From a virus, in IMG/VR virus record IMGVR_UViG_3300005613_000006, positions 62,001 to 126,000 of that record: 64,000 nucleotides of DNA; one strand, 5' to 3'. Shown here one piece after another: positions 50,126 through 57,344 of the stretch. Numbering within the stretch: position 1 is the stretch's first letter; every line of letters begins with the position of its first letter. The notes under the pieces were generated by a model, which searched no databases, had not been told where the DNA came from, and saw nothing but the letters and a program-made list of their open reading frames with translations. The translations under genes were made by a program, and so were the position numbers.

Positions 50126-50794
50126 TCACCAGTCACATTTTAACGTGAAAAGATAATTCAACAGGTGAGACTTGGCGAGGTCGCCGGGCTCCATCCGGTT
50201 GTCAGAACGGTTCGGCATGAGGTCGTAGCCGCAGCCCAGGTTAAACGAAGCTGCCACGGCGGTCGAACACACCGGGTACACGTCGTTTATTTCCTTGGGC
50301 CTGTCGTCAATCGCCTCGTCGGTCACATACCACAGTCGAGCCCCCAAAAGGTGGTGCTTTGCTAACCACCACAAGCGGGACCAACCGTAGGGAAGGCCAG
50401 TCATTTTTCTCATGCAGTTGGTGACAGCCTTGGGGTTCAAGTGCATCGGCAGTTTGACTACCGAGTATGAATCCTCCAGGTGTACCAGCTTCAACACGTT
50501 GGTAGACGGCAAAGGACGATAAATGTCAATCTGTTCATCGTACTTCTCAACCTGTCTACTAAGGTTGCTGATGCGGCCTCCGCAACTTCCCTCACGAAAT
50601 TCAATACACTCCAAAATGGGGGGTTCGTCGCTGCCGTTGTGCCACGATGCCATAGCGGCATGGCTGTAACGGCTTCCACTGAATCGTTGGATGAGGCCCG
50701 AAATTATTCCCGTTCCTCGAAAAATCATCACGTCGGCTTCTTGAATTAAGTCGCGACCGATTGTCTTGTATGGAAGCATAACAGGTTCTATCAT
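50126..50794 (-). CDS. Permuted NlpC/P60-like (YiiX/YebB-type) cysteine hydrolase
   Basis: A 222-residue protein. VMIFRGTGIISGLIQRFSGS and SRYSHAAM carry the catalytic His, and VYPVCSTAVAASFN the catalytic Cys in the permuted order typical of YiiX/YebB. These papain-like enzymes cleave amide or ester bonds, and some act on peptidoglycan or lipids. Together with the small membrane protein upstream it could be part of a lysis or envelope function, but this is inference. Confidence 0.7.
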   Translation of the reverse strand: MIEPVMLPYKTIGRDLIQEADVMIFRGTGIISGLIQRFSGSRYSHAAMASWHNGSDEPPILECIEFREGSCGGRISNLSRQVEKYDEQIDIYRPLPSTNVLKLVHLEDSYSVVKLPMHLNPKAVTNCMRKMTGLPYGWSRLWWLAKHHLLGARLWYVTDEAIDDRPKEINDVYPVCSTAVAASFNLGCGYDLMPNRSDNRMEPGDLAKSHLLNYLFTLKCDW

Positions 50795-50796
50795 AG

Positions 50797-51147
50797 CTAA
50801 GCCTCCCCATGATGTCTGCGGTCAATTCTATCCATAGTGTTACCCATGCGCTCCATCGTTTCAGCCAACTTTTCTTGAGTGTGCGAAATTGATTGCACAG
50901 CCTCCAAGATTTCTTTCTGGGTTGATACCCATGAACGTGGCACATACCAAATGGGTGTACCGTCAGCGTCGTATTTGTTGTGCATTTCGTGCATCTTTAC
51001 ACACAATAGTTCTATGTTCTGGAGCTTAACCTTTTCGGCCATAGTTTCAGGATTGGCTTTCTTCAAGATGAACTCTATGAGCCACTTGATAATTTCTACC
51101 AATCCCAACACGACAGCCACTACGGCCCCGATTTCAAAAATGCCCAT
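50797..51147 (-). CDS. Small membrane protein with C-terminal coiled coil
   Basis: 116 residues from MGIFEIGAVVAVV. One hydrophobic segment (about 3-26) is followed by amphipathic helices with heptad character (EAVQSISHTQEKLAETMERM). It overlaps no gene but sits 3 bases from the hydrolase, in the same operon. A holin or spanin-like role is possible; nothing specific supports it. Confidence 0.5.
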   Translation of the reverse strand: MGIFEIGAVVAVVLGLVEIIKWLIEFILKKANPETMAEKVKLQNIELLCVKMHEMHNKYDADGTPIWYVPRSWVSTQKEILEAVQSISHTQEKLAETMERMGNTMDRIDRRHHGEA

Positions 51148-51231
51148 AGTTTCCCTCTTAGTGAAAAAGGGGTCGGCCACCGGCTAAACCGATAACGCGA
51201 CCCCAGATTGTACAATTCGTACCGCGAACGC

Positions 51232-51783
51232 TTAGCCAGTCTTCGCTTCGTACTCAAGAGATTCAGGCAACTTACCTGTCCAGAGTTCTACGAGTTGACC
51301 AGGAACCGCTCTTGTTGGAATGACTGGACCAGCCGCGTTGTCGTCACCAAATTGGTCTTCCGTTTCCTTTGGTACGTCATAGGTTGGTACGCCAGTGGCA
51401 TAGTCCCACGAAAGGATATGCACAGTCCAACGGCTGTTAAGGAAGTGGATGCTTTGACGTTGGCCAAAGTCGCTGCCGCCGCTCTTGAGAACGCGCGTTG
51501 CAACTCCACCCGCGAGGGTCTCAGCCACTCTACGAATCATCCATTCTTCTGGATTCATACGTGCCCAGATGCCAGCAGTGATAACCTTCTGGTTGCCGAG
51601 TACAGCACTCTCAACTGGACGGGGTTGCTCTCTGCGGCCAGCGCCTAGAATCTGAGCGCCGGGGGCGTTGGTAACGGCATTGGCTGGTTGCCCAATAGAT
51701 GGGGTAGTGTTTACGTTGCCGCCACCCAAAACGGTTCCACCATTGTTTCGTGGACCACCGCTTGTAACTGGTTGTGTAGACAT
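51232..51783 (-). CDS. Hypothetical protein with Gly/Asn/Pro-rich N terminus
   Basis: A 183-residue protein. The first 50 residues are low complexity (GGPRNNGGTVLGGGN, TNAPGAQILGAG). The rest has helices and strands (WMIRRVAETLAGGVATRVL, WTVHILSWDYATGV) and no known motif. It has its own GGTGTATAAT promoter, which elsewhere mostly serves endonuclease genes. The function is unknown. Confidence 0.5.
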   Translation of the reverse strand: MSTQPVTSGGPRNNGGTVLGGGNVNTTPSIGQPANAVTNAPGAQILGAGRREQPRPVESAVLGNQKVITAGIWARMNPEEWMIRRVAETLAGGVATRVLKSGGSDFGQRQSIHFLNSRWTVHILSWDYATGVPTYDVPKETEDQFGDDNAAGPVIPTRAVPGQLVELWTGKLPESLEYEAKTG

Positions 51784-51860
51784 TGCTTTTTCTTTCTTAA
51801 TGGCTACAAAACGAGTTCCTTTATTGTTCCTACCACTTTTATCCTAAGTCCTTCTACAGT

Positions 51861-51870
51861 ATTATACACC
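51861..51870 (-). promoter_or_regulatory. GGTGTATAAT promoter upstream of the hypothetical gene
   Basis: TGTTGGTGTATAAT on the minus strand, 78 bp before the ATG at 51783, overlapping the end of the sigma-like gene. There is no clear -35 box. Confidence 0.62.
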
Positions 51871-52377
51871 AACATCCACTTCTCGTAGCTCTTTCAGGGC
51901 TTTATTTATGATATATTGGATGCCCGGTGCGGTATAGCCGTACATGTCAGCTATTTCCTGCAAAGTGTGGTTGGATATGTAGCGGTCTCGCAGTATTTGG
52001 CGAGGCATTTCATCCAGGTATTCCAGCAGTTCTTCCACCAATATGGCATTCTGAACCGCAGAATCGTCAGCGGGTATGTCGCCACGTAAAGGCCCTGCTT
52101 GAATACGGTCGCCGTACTTAGCTCGCGCGGCGTTGTTGCATTCCCATTTGACAAATTTGAACAGAGAGGTAGTGAATTTTCGTTTGAAGCTGGGATTATG
52201 TGATTGAAGGGCTCGCCATAAGGCGTCTAGCCCGCATTGCTTGAGTTCATCGGAGGATAGGCTTGCCATATAATTGGTACATGCCGCGTGAATAATCTTC
52301 TGGTTATCTATGTTGTCTAGCGCTTCTTGAAACTCCTCATCTGTTATATGTCTCTTTCTACTCTTCCTCTTCTTCAT
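51862..52377 (-). CDS. Sigma-70-family-like protein
   Basis: A 171-residue protein. YMASLSSDELKQCGLDALWR followed by KFTTSLFKFVKWECNNAA resembles sigma region 2. YLDEMPRQILRDRYISNHTL followed by EIADMYGYTAPGIQYIINKALKEL is a clear region 4 HTH, which binds the -35 DNA. It is shorter than bacterial sigma factors and lacks regions 1 and 3. It could redirect host RNA polymerase to phage promoters. Its end overlaps the promoter at 51861. Confidence 0.7.
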   Translation of the reverse strand: MKKRKSRKRHITDEEFQEALDNIDNQKIIHAACTNYMASLSSDELKQCGLDALWRALQSHNPSFKRKFTTSLFKFVKWECNNAARAKYGDRIQAGPLRGDIPADDSAVQNAILVEELLEYLDEMPRQILRDRYISNHTLQEIADMYGYTAPGIQYIINKALKELREVDVGV

Positions 52378-53059
52378 AGTCTACCTTTAACATCTTGATA
52401 GTCTCGAACCCCTCATCGCCAAGCACGGCGTCCATGAGGCCCCATTCGACCGCCTCCCGCGCGGTCAAGTACACGTCGTCTTTGTATGCAATCTGCTTCT
52501 CAATCTCAGCCCGTATTTTCTCCTCAGTCCAGTTTTGAAACTTCTTGCCAGCCTTACACTTCTCCACGTATATGTCTATCATACGTGGATTCGCTACGTT
52601 CTTGTAGAAGTCCACCCCACTGAACACAGTCTTGACATTACCACTATCTCCATACTCACCATCGTGCATCATAAAATAGGAAGTGGGCATAATAACCCGG
52701 TACTTCGCCGCTTGGGGAATGATGCTCGACATAGAGCGGGCGTGGGCGTAAGACAAGGTGGACACGTTGGCCAGCTTCGGGTCGGCATTGCTATGCTCGA
52801 TGGCGTCGTAGATGCCCATTGCATAGTCCCAAGAGCCACCACAAGTGATAAGGTGGACTAGGATGGGTTCTTTGCTGATGCTGTTGAGTATTTGTAGGTT
52901 GATAAGAAACTGTCGCGTGGTGTCCCAGTCAATCATCAGCGTTTCTTCGCTAGGCGAAATGAAGATTTCTCTCGTATCCAATATGAAGCCAAAGTTGTGG
53001 GCATCATAAATCATTTCAGAGCGTTGACTTATTGTGCGACGTTTTACAGTAGCGGGCAT
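52358..53059 (-). CDS. clpP: ClpP-like serine protease
   Basis: A 233-residue protein. VHLITCGGSWDYAMGIYDAI (oxyanion region), AHARSMSSIIPQAA with the catalytic Ser, and YFMMHDGEYGDSG with the catalytic His, follow in ClpP order. The Glu-rich tail (EEEEE) is extra. Phage ClpP-like enzymes usually mature the head near the portal gene; here the gene is among regulatory and membrane genes, so it may serve another role. Its ATG is fused to the HNH stop upstream (TAATG). Confidence 0.8.
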   Translation of the reverse strand: MPATVKRRTISQRSEMIYDAHNFGFILDTREIFISPSEETLMIDWDTTRQFLINLQILNSISKEPILVHLITCGGSWDYAMGIYDAIEHSNADPKLANVSTLSYAHARSMSSIIPQAAKYRVIMPTSYFMMHDGEYGDSGNVKTVFSGVDFYKNVANPRMIDIYVEKCKAGKKFQNWTEEKIRAEIEKQIAYKDDVYLTAREAVEWGLMDAVLGDEGFETIKMLKVDYEEEEE

Positions 53060-53622
53060 TATTCATTACCTCTTGGTATCGAATGTTGTTTTAACCTCTC
53101 TATCCATTGTAAAAAATCTTTATATGATTGTTTTCTTTTGGCAAAATTACATTGATGACAACACGGAACACAATTATCAATTTGATAGCCCAACGCATTA
53201 TCTTTTCTATCAATGCCATTAACAATGATATTTCCATTCAATTTACCATTATTAGAACCTTTGGGAAAAATTGTTTGGGGTTGAATACCACAATAATGAC
53301 AACAAGATTGAGTCAGACGCTTAAATTCTGACAGAGATAACTGAAATGATAAATGTCTATTTTGTGCCCCTCGTTGATAAGCATTGTAATACGCATTATA
53401 TGCTGCAACTCCAACATCTTTGAGATTAGCTTCTCTCGCTCTATCTCTTTGTAAACAACCACAGCTTTGAGTATTGTTTCGTGTTAAAGAAGTGCCACGT
53501 ACAATAACTTTATTTCCACAGTCGCATCGACATTTCCACATTGCATTTCTTTTTTGAACACCTATATATTCAATCACAATTAAGCGACCAAAAGTTTGTC
53601 CAAGTAAATTTTTTACAGACAT
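53059..53622 (-). CDS. Stand-alone HNH homing endonuclease
   Basis: A 187-residue protein. The zinc knuckle CRCDCGN...SCGCLQ is followed by CCHYCGIQPQ, IVNGIDRKDNALGYQIDNC and CCHQCNFAKRKQ, an HNH with the extra zinc cysteines. Strongly AT-rich. It has its own promoter. Its stop overlaps the ClpP start by one base. Confidence 0.85.
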   Translation of the reverse strand: MSVKNLLGQTFGRLIVIEYIGVQKRNAMWKCRCDCGNKVIVRGTSLTRNNTQSCGCLQRDRAREANLKDVGVAAYNAYYNAYQRGAQNRHLSFQLSLSEFKRLTQSCCHYCGIQPQTIFPKGSNNGKLNGNIIVNGIDRKDNALGYQIDNCVPCCHQCNFAKRKQSYKDFLQWIERLKQHSIPRGNE

Positions 53623-53663
53623 ATTACAACCTCTTGTTTGAATTAGATTGCATCATATATTAT

Positions 53664-53673
53664 ATTATACACC
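53664..53673 (-). promoter_or_regulatory. GGTGTATAAT promoter of the HNH gene
   Basis: TTTTGGTGTATAAT on the minus strand, 42 bp before the ATG at 53622. Confidence 0.7.
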
Positions 53674-53695
53674 AAAAGAAGATTTATGATGCACC

Positions 53696-54307
53696 TTATT
53701 CAGAACTCAATACCTGACCTCCTACAAGCTGTTGTGCAGCCTCAAATACGCGAAGCTGTTCCATGAATTGGGGGTAGTCTGACTGCTTTTTGGCTGTAAC
53801 GATACTGATATTGCCATTCGGCAGCACATAAATTCCCCAGTAGTCGGCAGTACGAGATAAGTCCTTACATGCTTCCAAGGCCCTGGACACTACGTCAGCA
53901 TCAAAGACGATGAGTTTGTTGACGTAGTGCTTTTGGTCGGAGTCAATAAGGATTTCTTCTATGTGCTTGCGCACTGTCGCAACATCAAAAAGTCCTGAGC
54001 GTGGAAATCCTATTCTCATACGATACCGGGTAAACACTTCAAGTGTTTCTACCCCAGGCACCGTATCTATAAGCCGCTCTGTCTCTTCCGTTATGTCAAA
54101 GTTGGTATGTAGTACCCAAAAGTCGAAGCGATTGGATGCCTTGTTGTGTTCGTTTAGCATTAGGAAACCGAAGGGCGTGTGAACCATAGGCCCCCCAGTT
54201 TTGATGTAATCGTCGTCGTTATCGTGGAAGGGTAGCTTGTCGTATTGATTTATCTCTTCGGGGCTTATTGGGTCGTGCCACGGCTCCCATACAAATTGCT
54301 TTCTCAT
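53696..54307 (-). CDS. Hypothetical protein
   Basis: A 203-residue soluble protein. GGPMVHTPFGFLMLNEHN near the N terminus and NFDITEETERLIDTVPGVE near the middle suggest an alpha/beta fold. It overlaps the next gene by 4 bases in a run of unknown genes. No function is recognised. Confidence 0.5.
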   Translation of the reverse strand: MRKQFVWEPWHDPISPEEINQYDKLPFHDNDDDYIKTGGPMVHTPFGFLMLNEHNKASNRFDFWVLHTNFDITEETERLIDTVPGVETLEVFTRYRMRIGFPRSGLFDVATVRKHIEEILIDSDQKHYVNKLIVFDADVVSRALEACKDLSRTADYWGIYVLPNGNISIVTAKKQSDYPQFMEQLRVFEAAQQLVGGQVLSSE

Positions 54308-54681
54308 TGGTCAAAAACCTCACTAGGTTTGATGTATGAGGTACGGGCTTCTTTCATTTGTTGTCTAGTGTGAGCGCAATGTGTCAGCACATGCTGTGTT
54401 AACGCTCTGCGGTCATGTTCCATGCCAAATCGACGCACGGCGTCGGTGACGTGTAAATCTAAGGCACCGGCAGAAACAGCCGCCAACAACCCACCCATTA
54501 CATCAGTGACAACGTGTGGAGATTCATTGACGGGCCAATCCACTTCTACATGAACATCATTTCTCTCATCCACACTGAAAGTAACACTGTATGGATAGCT
54601 TGAGCTAGAATGCAAGTGTTTCTCTAAACACCCTGAAATGCTCTTTTCTAATTCGCTTTTGAGCGAGTCGAAGTTCTTCAT
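54304..54681 (-). CDS. Hypothetical protein
   Basis: A 125-residue protein. The N half is strand-rich (SYPYSVTFSVDERNDVHVEV) and the C half helical (ALTQHVLTHCAHTRQQMKEA). Its first 77 bases overlap the gene upstream; no nearer ATG is available. The function is unknown. Confidence 0.5.
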   Translation of the reverse strand: MKNFDSLKSELEKSISGCLEKHLHSSSSYPYSVTFSVDERNDVHVEVDWPVNESPHVVTDVMGGLLAAVSAGALDLHVTDAVRRFGMEHDRRALTQHVLTHCAHTRQQMKEARTSYIKPSEVFDQ

Positions 54682-55000
54682 AGCTAAACCATTGAATGCC
54701 TTTTCTCAGTCTCACAGTTTGTGGTATGGTGGCCTTGAAGACCAGCACGATTTCACGCCCTTCCGGCAGGGACATATCATAAAATCGCACCGGCCCAATA
54801 GTTATCCAGTTAAGGTCAGCCATGATATACCGACCGGCCAACTCGACGCAGGCCCCATACGCGGTTGTCTCGTTATCTATGTATCGTTCTGGAAGGCCCA
54901 ATATATTCTCTTCCTCGATGAATGCAAACCGCATTTTTTCCTGGTCGAGGGGGTCCACCGACATAATCATCAGATTAACGGCTACTTGAAATGTTTCCAT
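54605..55000 (-). CDS. Hypothetical protein
   Basis: A 131-residue alpha/beta protein (TFQVAVNLMIMSVDPL, YGACVELAGRYIMADLNW, LVFKATIPQTVRLRKG). The order of strands and an acidic-rich middle loosely recall a Nudix fold, but the Nudix box is missing. It overlaps both neighbours. Confidence 0.45.
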   Translation of the reverse strand: METFQVAVNLMIMSVDPLDQEKMRFAFIEEENILGLPERYIDNETTAYGACVELAGRYIMADLNWITIGPVRFYDMSLPEGREIVLVFKATIPQTVRLRKGIQWFSYEELRLAQKRIRKEHFRVFRETLAF

Positions 55001-55479
55001 ACCAATTCCCTAAGTTTCTTGGGGGATATGTCATCAATACGCACGAATGCTCTTGGTAGTATTACGTCACGTTGGAATAGTAGGATAGTGGCATTGCCGT
55101 CGCCGCCCTTCTCTATCGTGCGAAGAGGAGGGGTCTCATCTACAAACCTGCGGAGTTCTTCCACAGGTGTGAGCCAGACCGAATCCTGTAGTACATGACA
55201 CCAAAAATCAGCCCGAGTGATGCTAAGACCACTTGGCCGATTGCTTTTGGGGTTCCATGTTTCTATTGCAATGTTACCCGAACGGGTTGCGTACAAGTCA
55301 TATTTGACTTCCGTAGTGAATACCAGTGGCGCGGTGACGGTTTCAATATCATAGTATCGTCGCACGTCTTTGTCTTTGGGGTCAACCTTGTCGCAACCCC
55401 AACCACACGCTTTGTACAATTCAACTACTCTATCTTCCCCATTATCTCCGTTCGCTCTGTCACGTACAAATTTGCTCAT
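54982..55479 (-). CDS. Possible PD-(D/E)XK nuclease-like protein
   Basis: 165 residues from MSKFVRDRANG. NGDNGEDRVVELYKACGW near the start and YYDIETV followed by FTTEVKYDLYATRSGNIAIE give the D...E-x-K order of the PD-(D/E)XK fold near residues 46-80. The C half is strand-rich. It could be a DNA-repair or junction nuclease. It overlaps the sigma-like gene by about 20 bases. Confidence 0.5.
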   Translation of the reverse strand: MSKFVRDRANGDNGEDRVVELYKACGWGCDKVDPKDKDVRRYYDIETVTAPLVFTTEVKYDLYATRSGNIAIETWNPKSNRPSGLSITRADFWCHVLQDSVWLTPVEELRRFVDETPPLRTIEKGGDGNATILLFQRDVILPRAFVRIDDISPKKLRELVWKHFK

Positions 55480-56083
55480 TGACTGCAACCCGTATTTTTT
55501 CGAGTCCATTTTTGATGCAATGATGCACAGCTTGACGGCTGATACCCAGTTGGGCAGCAATGTCCGTTTGAGACACGCCTTCAAGGTAATGCCACTCCAA
55601 ACACTGGCGCTGATGGTCTGTCAATGTGCTGACATCCAAGCACTCACGGGCTTGTTCCATCACTTCACGCATACGCTCTTGTTCTTTGTGTCGAGCGTCT
55701 TCCGTGACTTCGTACAACTGCATTCGTCCGTCACCACGGTTTTGTAGGTTCAATGATATTGGTGGGTCTTTCGACTGCTGCTTGTTCCACGTAGCTATCC
55801 AACGGTGAATAGCCCATGAAGCACACTGCTTCAAGTATCCACGATGGTTGCCTCGCCCGTCCCAACGAGTCGTGCCCTCCATGAGACAGTGCATAACGTG
55901 AGCGATAGCGTCTTCGTCACGCAGCATGATGCGAGCAACAGGACCAGCGACCAACGTACCAATACATTGCTTAGCAATGCTTTCGTACTCTTCCAAACTC
56001 AGCATCTTTGCTTCAAGTTCGGGGCTAGTCTCCAAGTAGTTGTTTTCCCTCTTGTGAACATGAATGTCGTAGAGGTTAACCAT
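55460..56083 (-). CDS. Second sigma-factor-like protein
   Basis: 207 residues from MVNLYDIHVH. GPVARIMLRDEDAIAHVMHC with HRGYLKQCASWAIHRWI resembles region 2. LTDHQRQCLEWHYLEGVSQT followed by DIAAQLGISRQAVHHCIKNG is a typical region 4 HTH at the C terminus. It lies directly beyond the terminator of the tRNA island. With the protein at 51862 it makes two candidate phage sigma factors in one window. Confidence 0.7.
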   Translation of the reverse strand: MVNLYDIHVHKRENNYLETSPELEAKMLSLEEYESIAKQCIGTLVAGPVARIMLRDEDAIAHVMHCLMEGTTRWDGRGNHRGYLKQCASWAIHRWIATWNKQQSKDPPISLNLQNRGDGRMQLYEVTEDARHKEQERMREVMEQARECLDVSTLTDHQRQCLEWHYLEGVSQTDIAAQLGISRQAVHHCIKNGLEKIRVAVNEQICT

Positions 56084-56107
56084 AGCAATCTCCCAATCAA
56101 TGTGTCT

Positions 56108-56150
56108 CCAAAAATAACAAACCACTGATTCGTCCAGGCTGGCTCAGTGG
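56108..56150 (-). terminator. Rho-independent terminator ending the large tRNA island
   Basis: On the minus strand CCACTGA (56144-56150) pairs with TCAGTGG (56122-56128), enclosing an inner CCAG/CTGG element, and TTTGTTATTTTT follows. It comes after the last tRNA (Arg TCG) and before the sigma-like gene. Confidence 0.72.
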
Positions 56151-56163
56151 GAAGCCTTTATGG

Positions 56164-56187
56164 GAGCTATCGCCGCTGGCGTAGCTC
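56164..56187 (-). repeat. Perfect hairpin between tRNA-Arg and the terminator
   Basis: On the minus strand GAGCTA-CGCC-AGC-GGCG-A-TAGCTC folds as a 10-bp stem with a 3-base loop and one bulge. It may be a processing or protective element of the 3' end. Confidence 0.5.
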
Positions 56188-56189
56188 AG

Positions 56190-56261
56190 TAGCCCATCAG
56201 GGTTCCGCCCCCCGTCTAACGGTTCCGAAGACCGTTGTGCTGTCTATCACACTCATGGGCC
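56190..56261 (-). tRNA. tRNA-Arg-like cloverleaf (anticodon TCG), non-canonical core
   Basis: A 72-nt fold with a seven-pair acceptor (GGCCCAT/ATGGGCT), anticodon stem ACGGT/ACCGT with loop CTTCGGA, and A73 followed by CT. The D-loop GATAGACA lacks GG and the T-loop is GGCGGAA rather than TTCGANN. The base at position 8 is G. Confidence 0.7.
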
Positions 56262-56374
56262 TTAATGCAACAGGTCAATCTTACCCTTGCCTAACACTTG
56301 TTTCAGGCTGGCAGTTTTACCTGGACGATAGAGCGCAGCCGGTTTGTTGTTGTCCAAATGTTCTCCTAAGCGTG

Positions 56375-56459
56375 GGGTGGGAACGGCAGTCTCGCACTGC
56401 TATCTGTGGCGTTTTCGTTTTCTCGAACCGCTCTCGCTACGCGGAACCTCACCCACCCA
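56375..56459 (-). ncRNA. Four-way-junction RNA of tRNA size, no tRNA identity
   Basis: GGGTGGG/CCCACCC (7 bp) closes three arms: CCGC/GCGG, TTCG/CGAA and GCAGT/ACTGC. It has no recognisable anticodon arm or T-loop. It fills the slot between two Arg-type genes. In the neighbouring stretch 56262-56374 I see only weak pairing and make no call. Confidence 0.4.
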
Positions 56460-56461
56460 AG

Positions 56462-56533
56462 CAGGCCATCGAGGTTACGCTCCCCGTCTAAACGCTTAGA
56501 AGGCGCTTGTGCTGTCTATCACACTCATGGCCC
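56462..56533 (-). tRNA. tRNA-Arg-like cloverleaf (anticodon TCT), non-canonical core
   Basis: 72 nt. The acceptor GGGCCAT/ATGGCCT pairs fully, the anticodon stem AGCGC/GCGTT has loop CTTCTAA, and G73 is followed by CT. The D-loop is identical to that at 56190 (GATAGACA) and the T-loop is AGCGTAA. Confidence 0.7.
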
Positions 56534-56557
56534 GAATTACTCGAACCTGGGAAAAAT

Positions 56558-56567
56558 GGTGTATAAT
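56558..56567 (+). promoter_or_regulatory. GGTGTATAAT promoter of the plus-strand HNH gene
   Basis: AAATGGTGTATAAT on the plus strand, 40 bp before the ATG at 56607. Confidence 0.7.
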
Positions 56568-56606
56568 ATACTGAGGTTCCATTCTTTCAACAGTAGGAGA
56601 TTACCG

Positions 56607-57056
56607 ATGAAATGCCTAAATTGCCTCAAGGAAACACCAAATCCCAAGTTTTGTTCTCGTAGTTGCGCCGCTACCTACAACAATCGTAAACACCCAAAGC
56701 GCAAACCCGAGCATAAATGTACTATTTGTGGCGAACGCATAACCGCTGGTCGCTCACGATGCTCCCAACATCGTATTGGTCGTGACATGACCCTAGCGGA
56801 AGCAATCTACACCCAACATCATCGCAGCAGTGCCTTTGCGTTGGTACGTTCCAGAGCTAGAAAAGTTGCCCTGCAACTCGGTCGTACTACCTGTCAACAC
56901 TGCGGTTACAATTTACATGTTGAAGTTTGTCATCGTAAACCTATTGCAGACTTTCCAGAGGACACATTATTGAGTGTTGTCAATCATCCTGACAATCTAA
57001 TAGTTCTGTGTCCAAATCACCATTGGGAGTTTGACAACGGTTTATTACAACTGTAG
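56607..57056 (+). CDS. Stand-alone HNH homing endonuclease, antisense in the tRNA array
   Basis: 149 residues from MKCLNCLKET after AGGAG. The N-terminal knuckles CLNCLKETPNPKFCSRSC and CTICGERI are followed by CQHCGYNLHVEVCHRKPI and LCPNHHWEFDNG, an HNH core. Its stop codon touches the 3' end of tRNA-Arg(ACG) on the other strand. The N-terminal pattern matches the gene at 49532. Confidence 0.83.
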   Translation: MKCLNCLKETPNPKFCSRSCAATYNNRKHPKRKPEHKCTICGERITAGRSRCSQHRIGRDMTLAEAIYTQHHRSSAFALVRSRARKVALQLGRTTCQHCGYNLHVEVCHRKPIADFPEDTLLSVVNHPDNLIVLCPNHHWEFDNGLLQL

Positions 57057-57127
57057 TAGCCCTTGGGGGAATCGAACCCAACCCATCCAGGTTTCGTAGA
57101 CCCGGTGCTAAATCCATTAGAAAGGCT
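57057..57127 (-). tRNA. tRNA-Arg (anticodon ACG)
   Basis: The acceptor AGCCTTT pairs with AAGGGCT, the anticodon stem CGGGT/ACCTG has loop CTACGAA, the T-loop is TTCGATT, and A73 is followed by CT. The T-stem has two mismatches. A34 would be read as inosine after modification. Confidence 0.85.
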
Positions 57128-57137
57128 ATAGTAAATC

Positions 57138-57201
57138 AGAATGTTTTCGTAGAAAATGGCGACTAGGTTCGGAAAGACGGCGTATGTTGCACCAGCATTC
57201 T
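57138..57201 (-). ncRNA. tRNA-sized RNA element, unassigned
   Basis: AGAATG (57196-57201) pairs with CATTCT (57138-57143) and encloses 52 bases that include TTTTC-TAC-GAAAA. There is no anticodon arm. It fills the whole space between tRNA-Arg(ACG) and a damaged tRNA. Confidence 0.35.
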
Positions 57202-57202
57202 A

Positions 57203-57265
57203 GGCGGGGAATTGAACCCCGAACAATTCTTTTATAGAGAACATGTAGTCTTATCCAGGCATTCG
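57203..57265 (-). pseudogene. Damaged tRNA gene
   Basis: An intact T-arm (CGGGG-TTCAATT-CCCCG) and an anticodon arm (GTTCT/AGAAT, loop CTATAAA) are present, but no matching 5' acceptor strand can be found. It is a tRNA remnant, perhaps of tRNA-Tyr. Confidence 0.45.
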
Positions 57266-57269
57266 CCAG

Positions 57270-57342
57270 TGGTACATCGAGGAGTCGAACCTACGCACAA
57301 CTGCCTTATCAGGGCGGTTCGCACAACCGGCGCGCATGTACC
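57270..57342 (-). tRNA. tRNA-Ile (anticodon GAT)
   Basis: The acceptor GGTACAT pairs perfectly with ATGTACC, the anticodon stem CCGCC/GGCAG has one mismatch and loop CTGATAA, the T-loop is TTCGACT, and A73 is followed by CT. Confidence 0.85.
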
Positions 57343-57344
57343 AT

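Noticed and set aside
56262-56374. Further tRNA or RNA element between the two Arg-type genes
   Set aside because: Only short, conflicting pairings were found in this stretch, so no feature is called.
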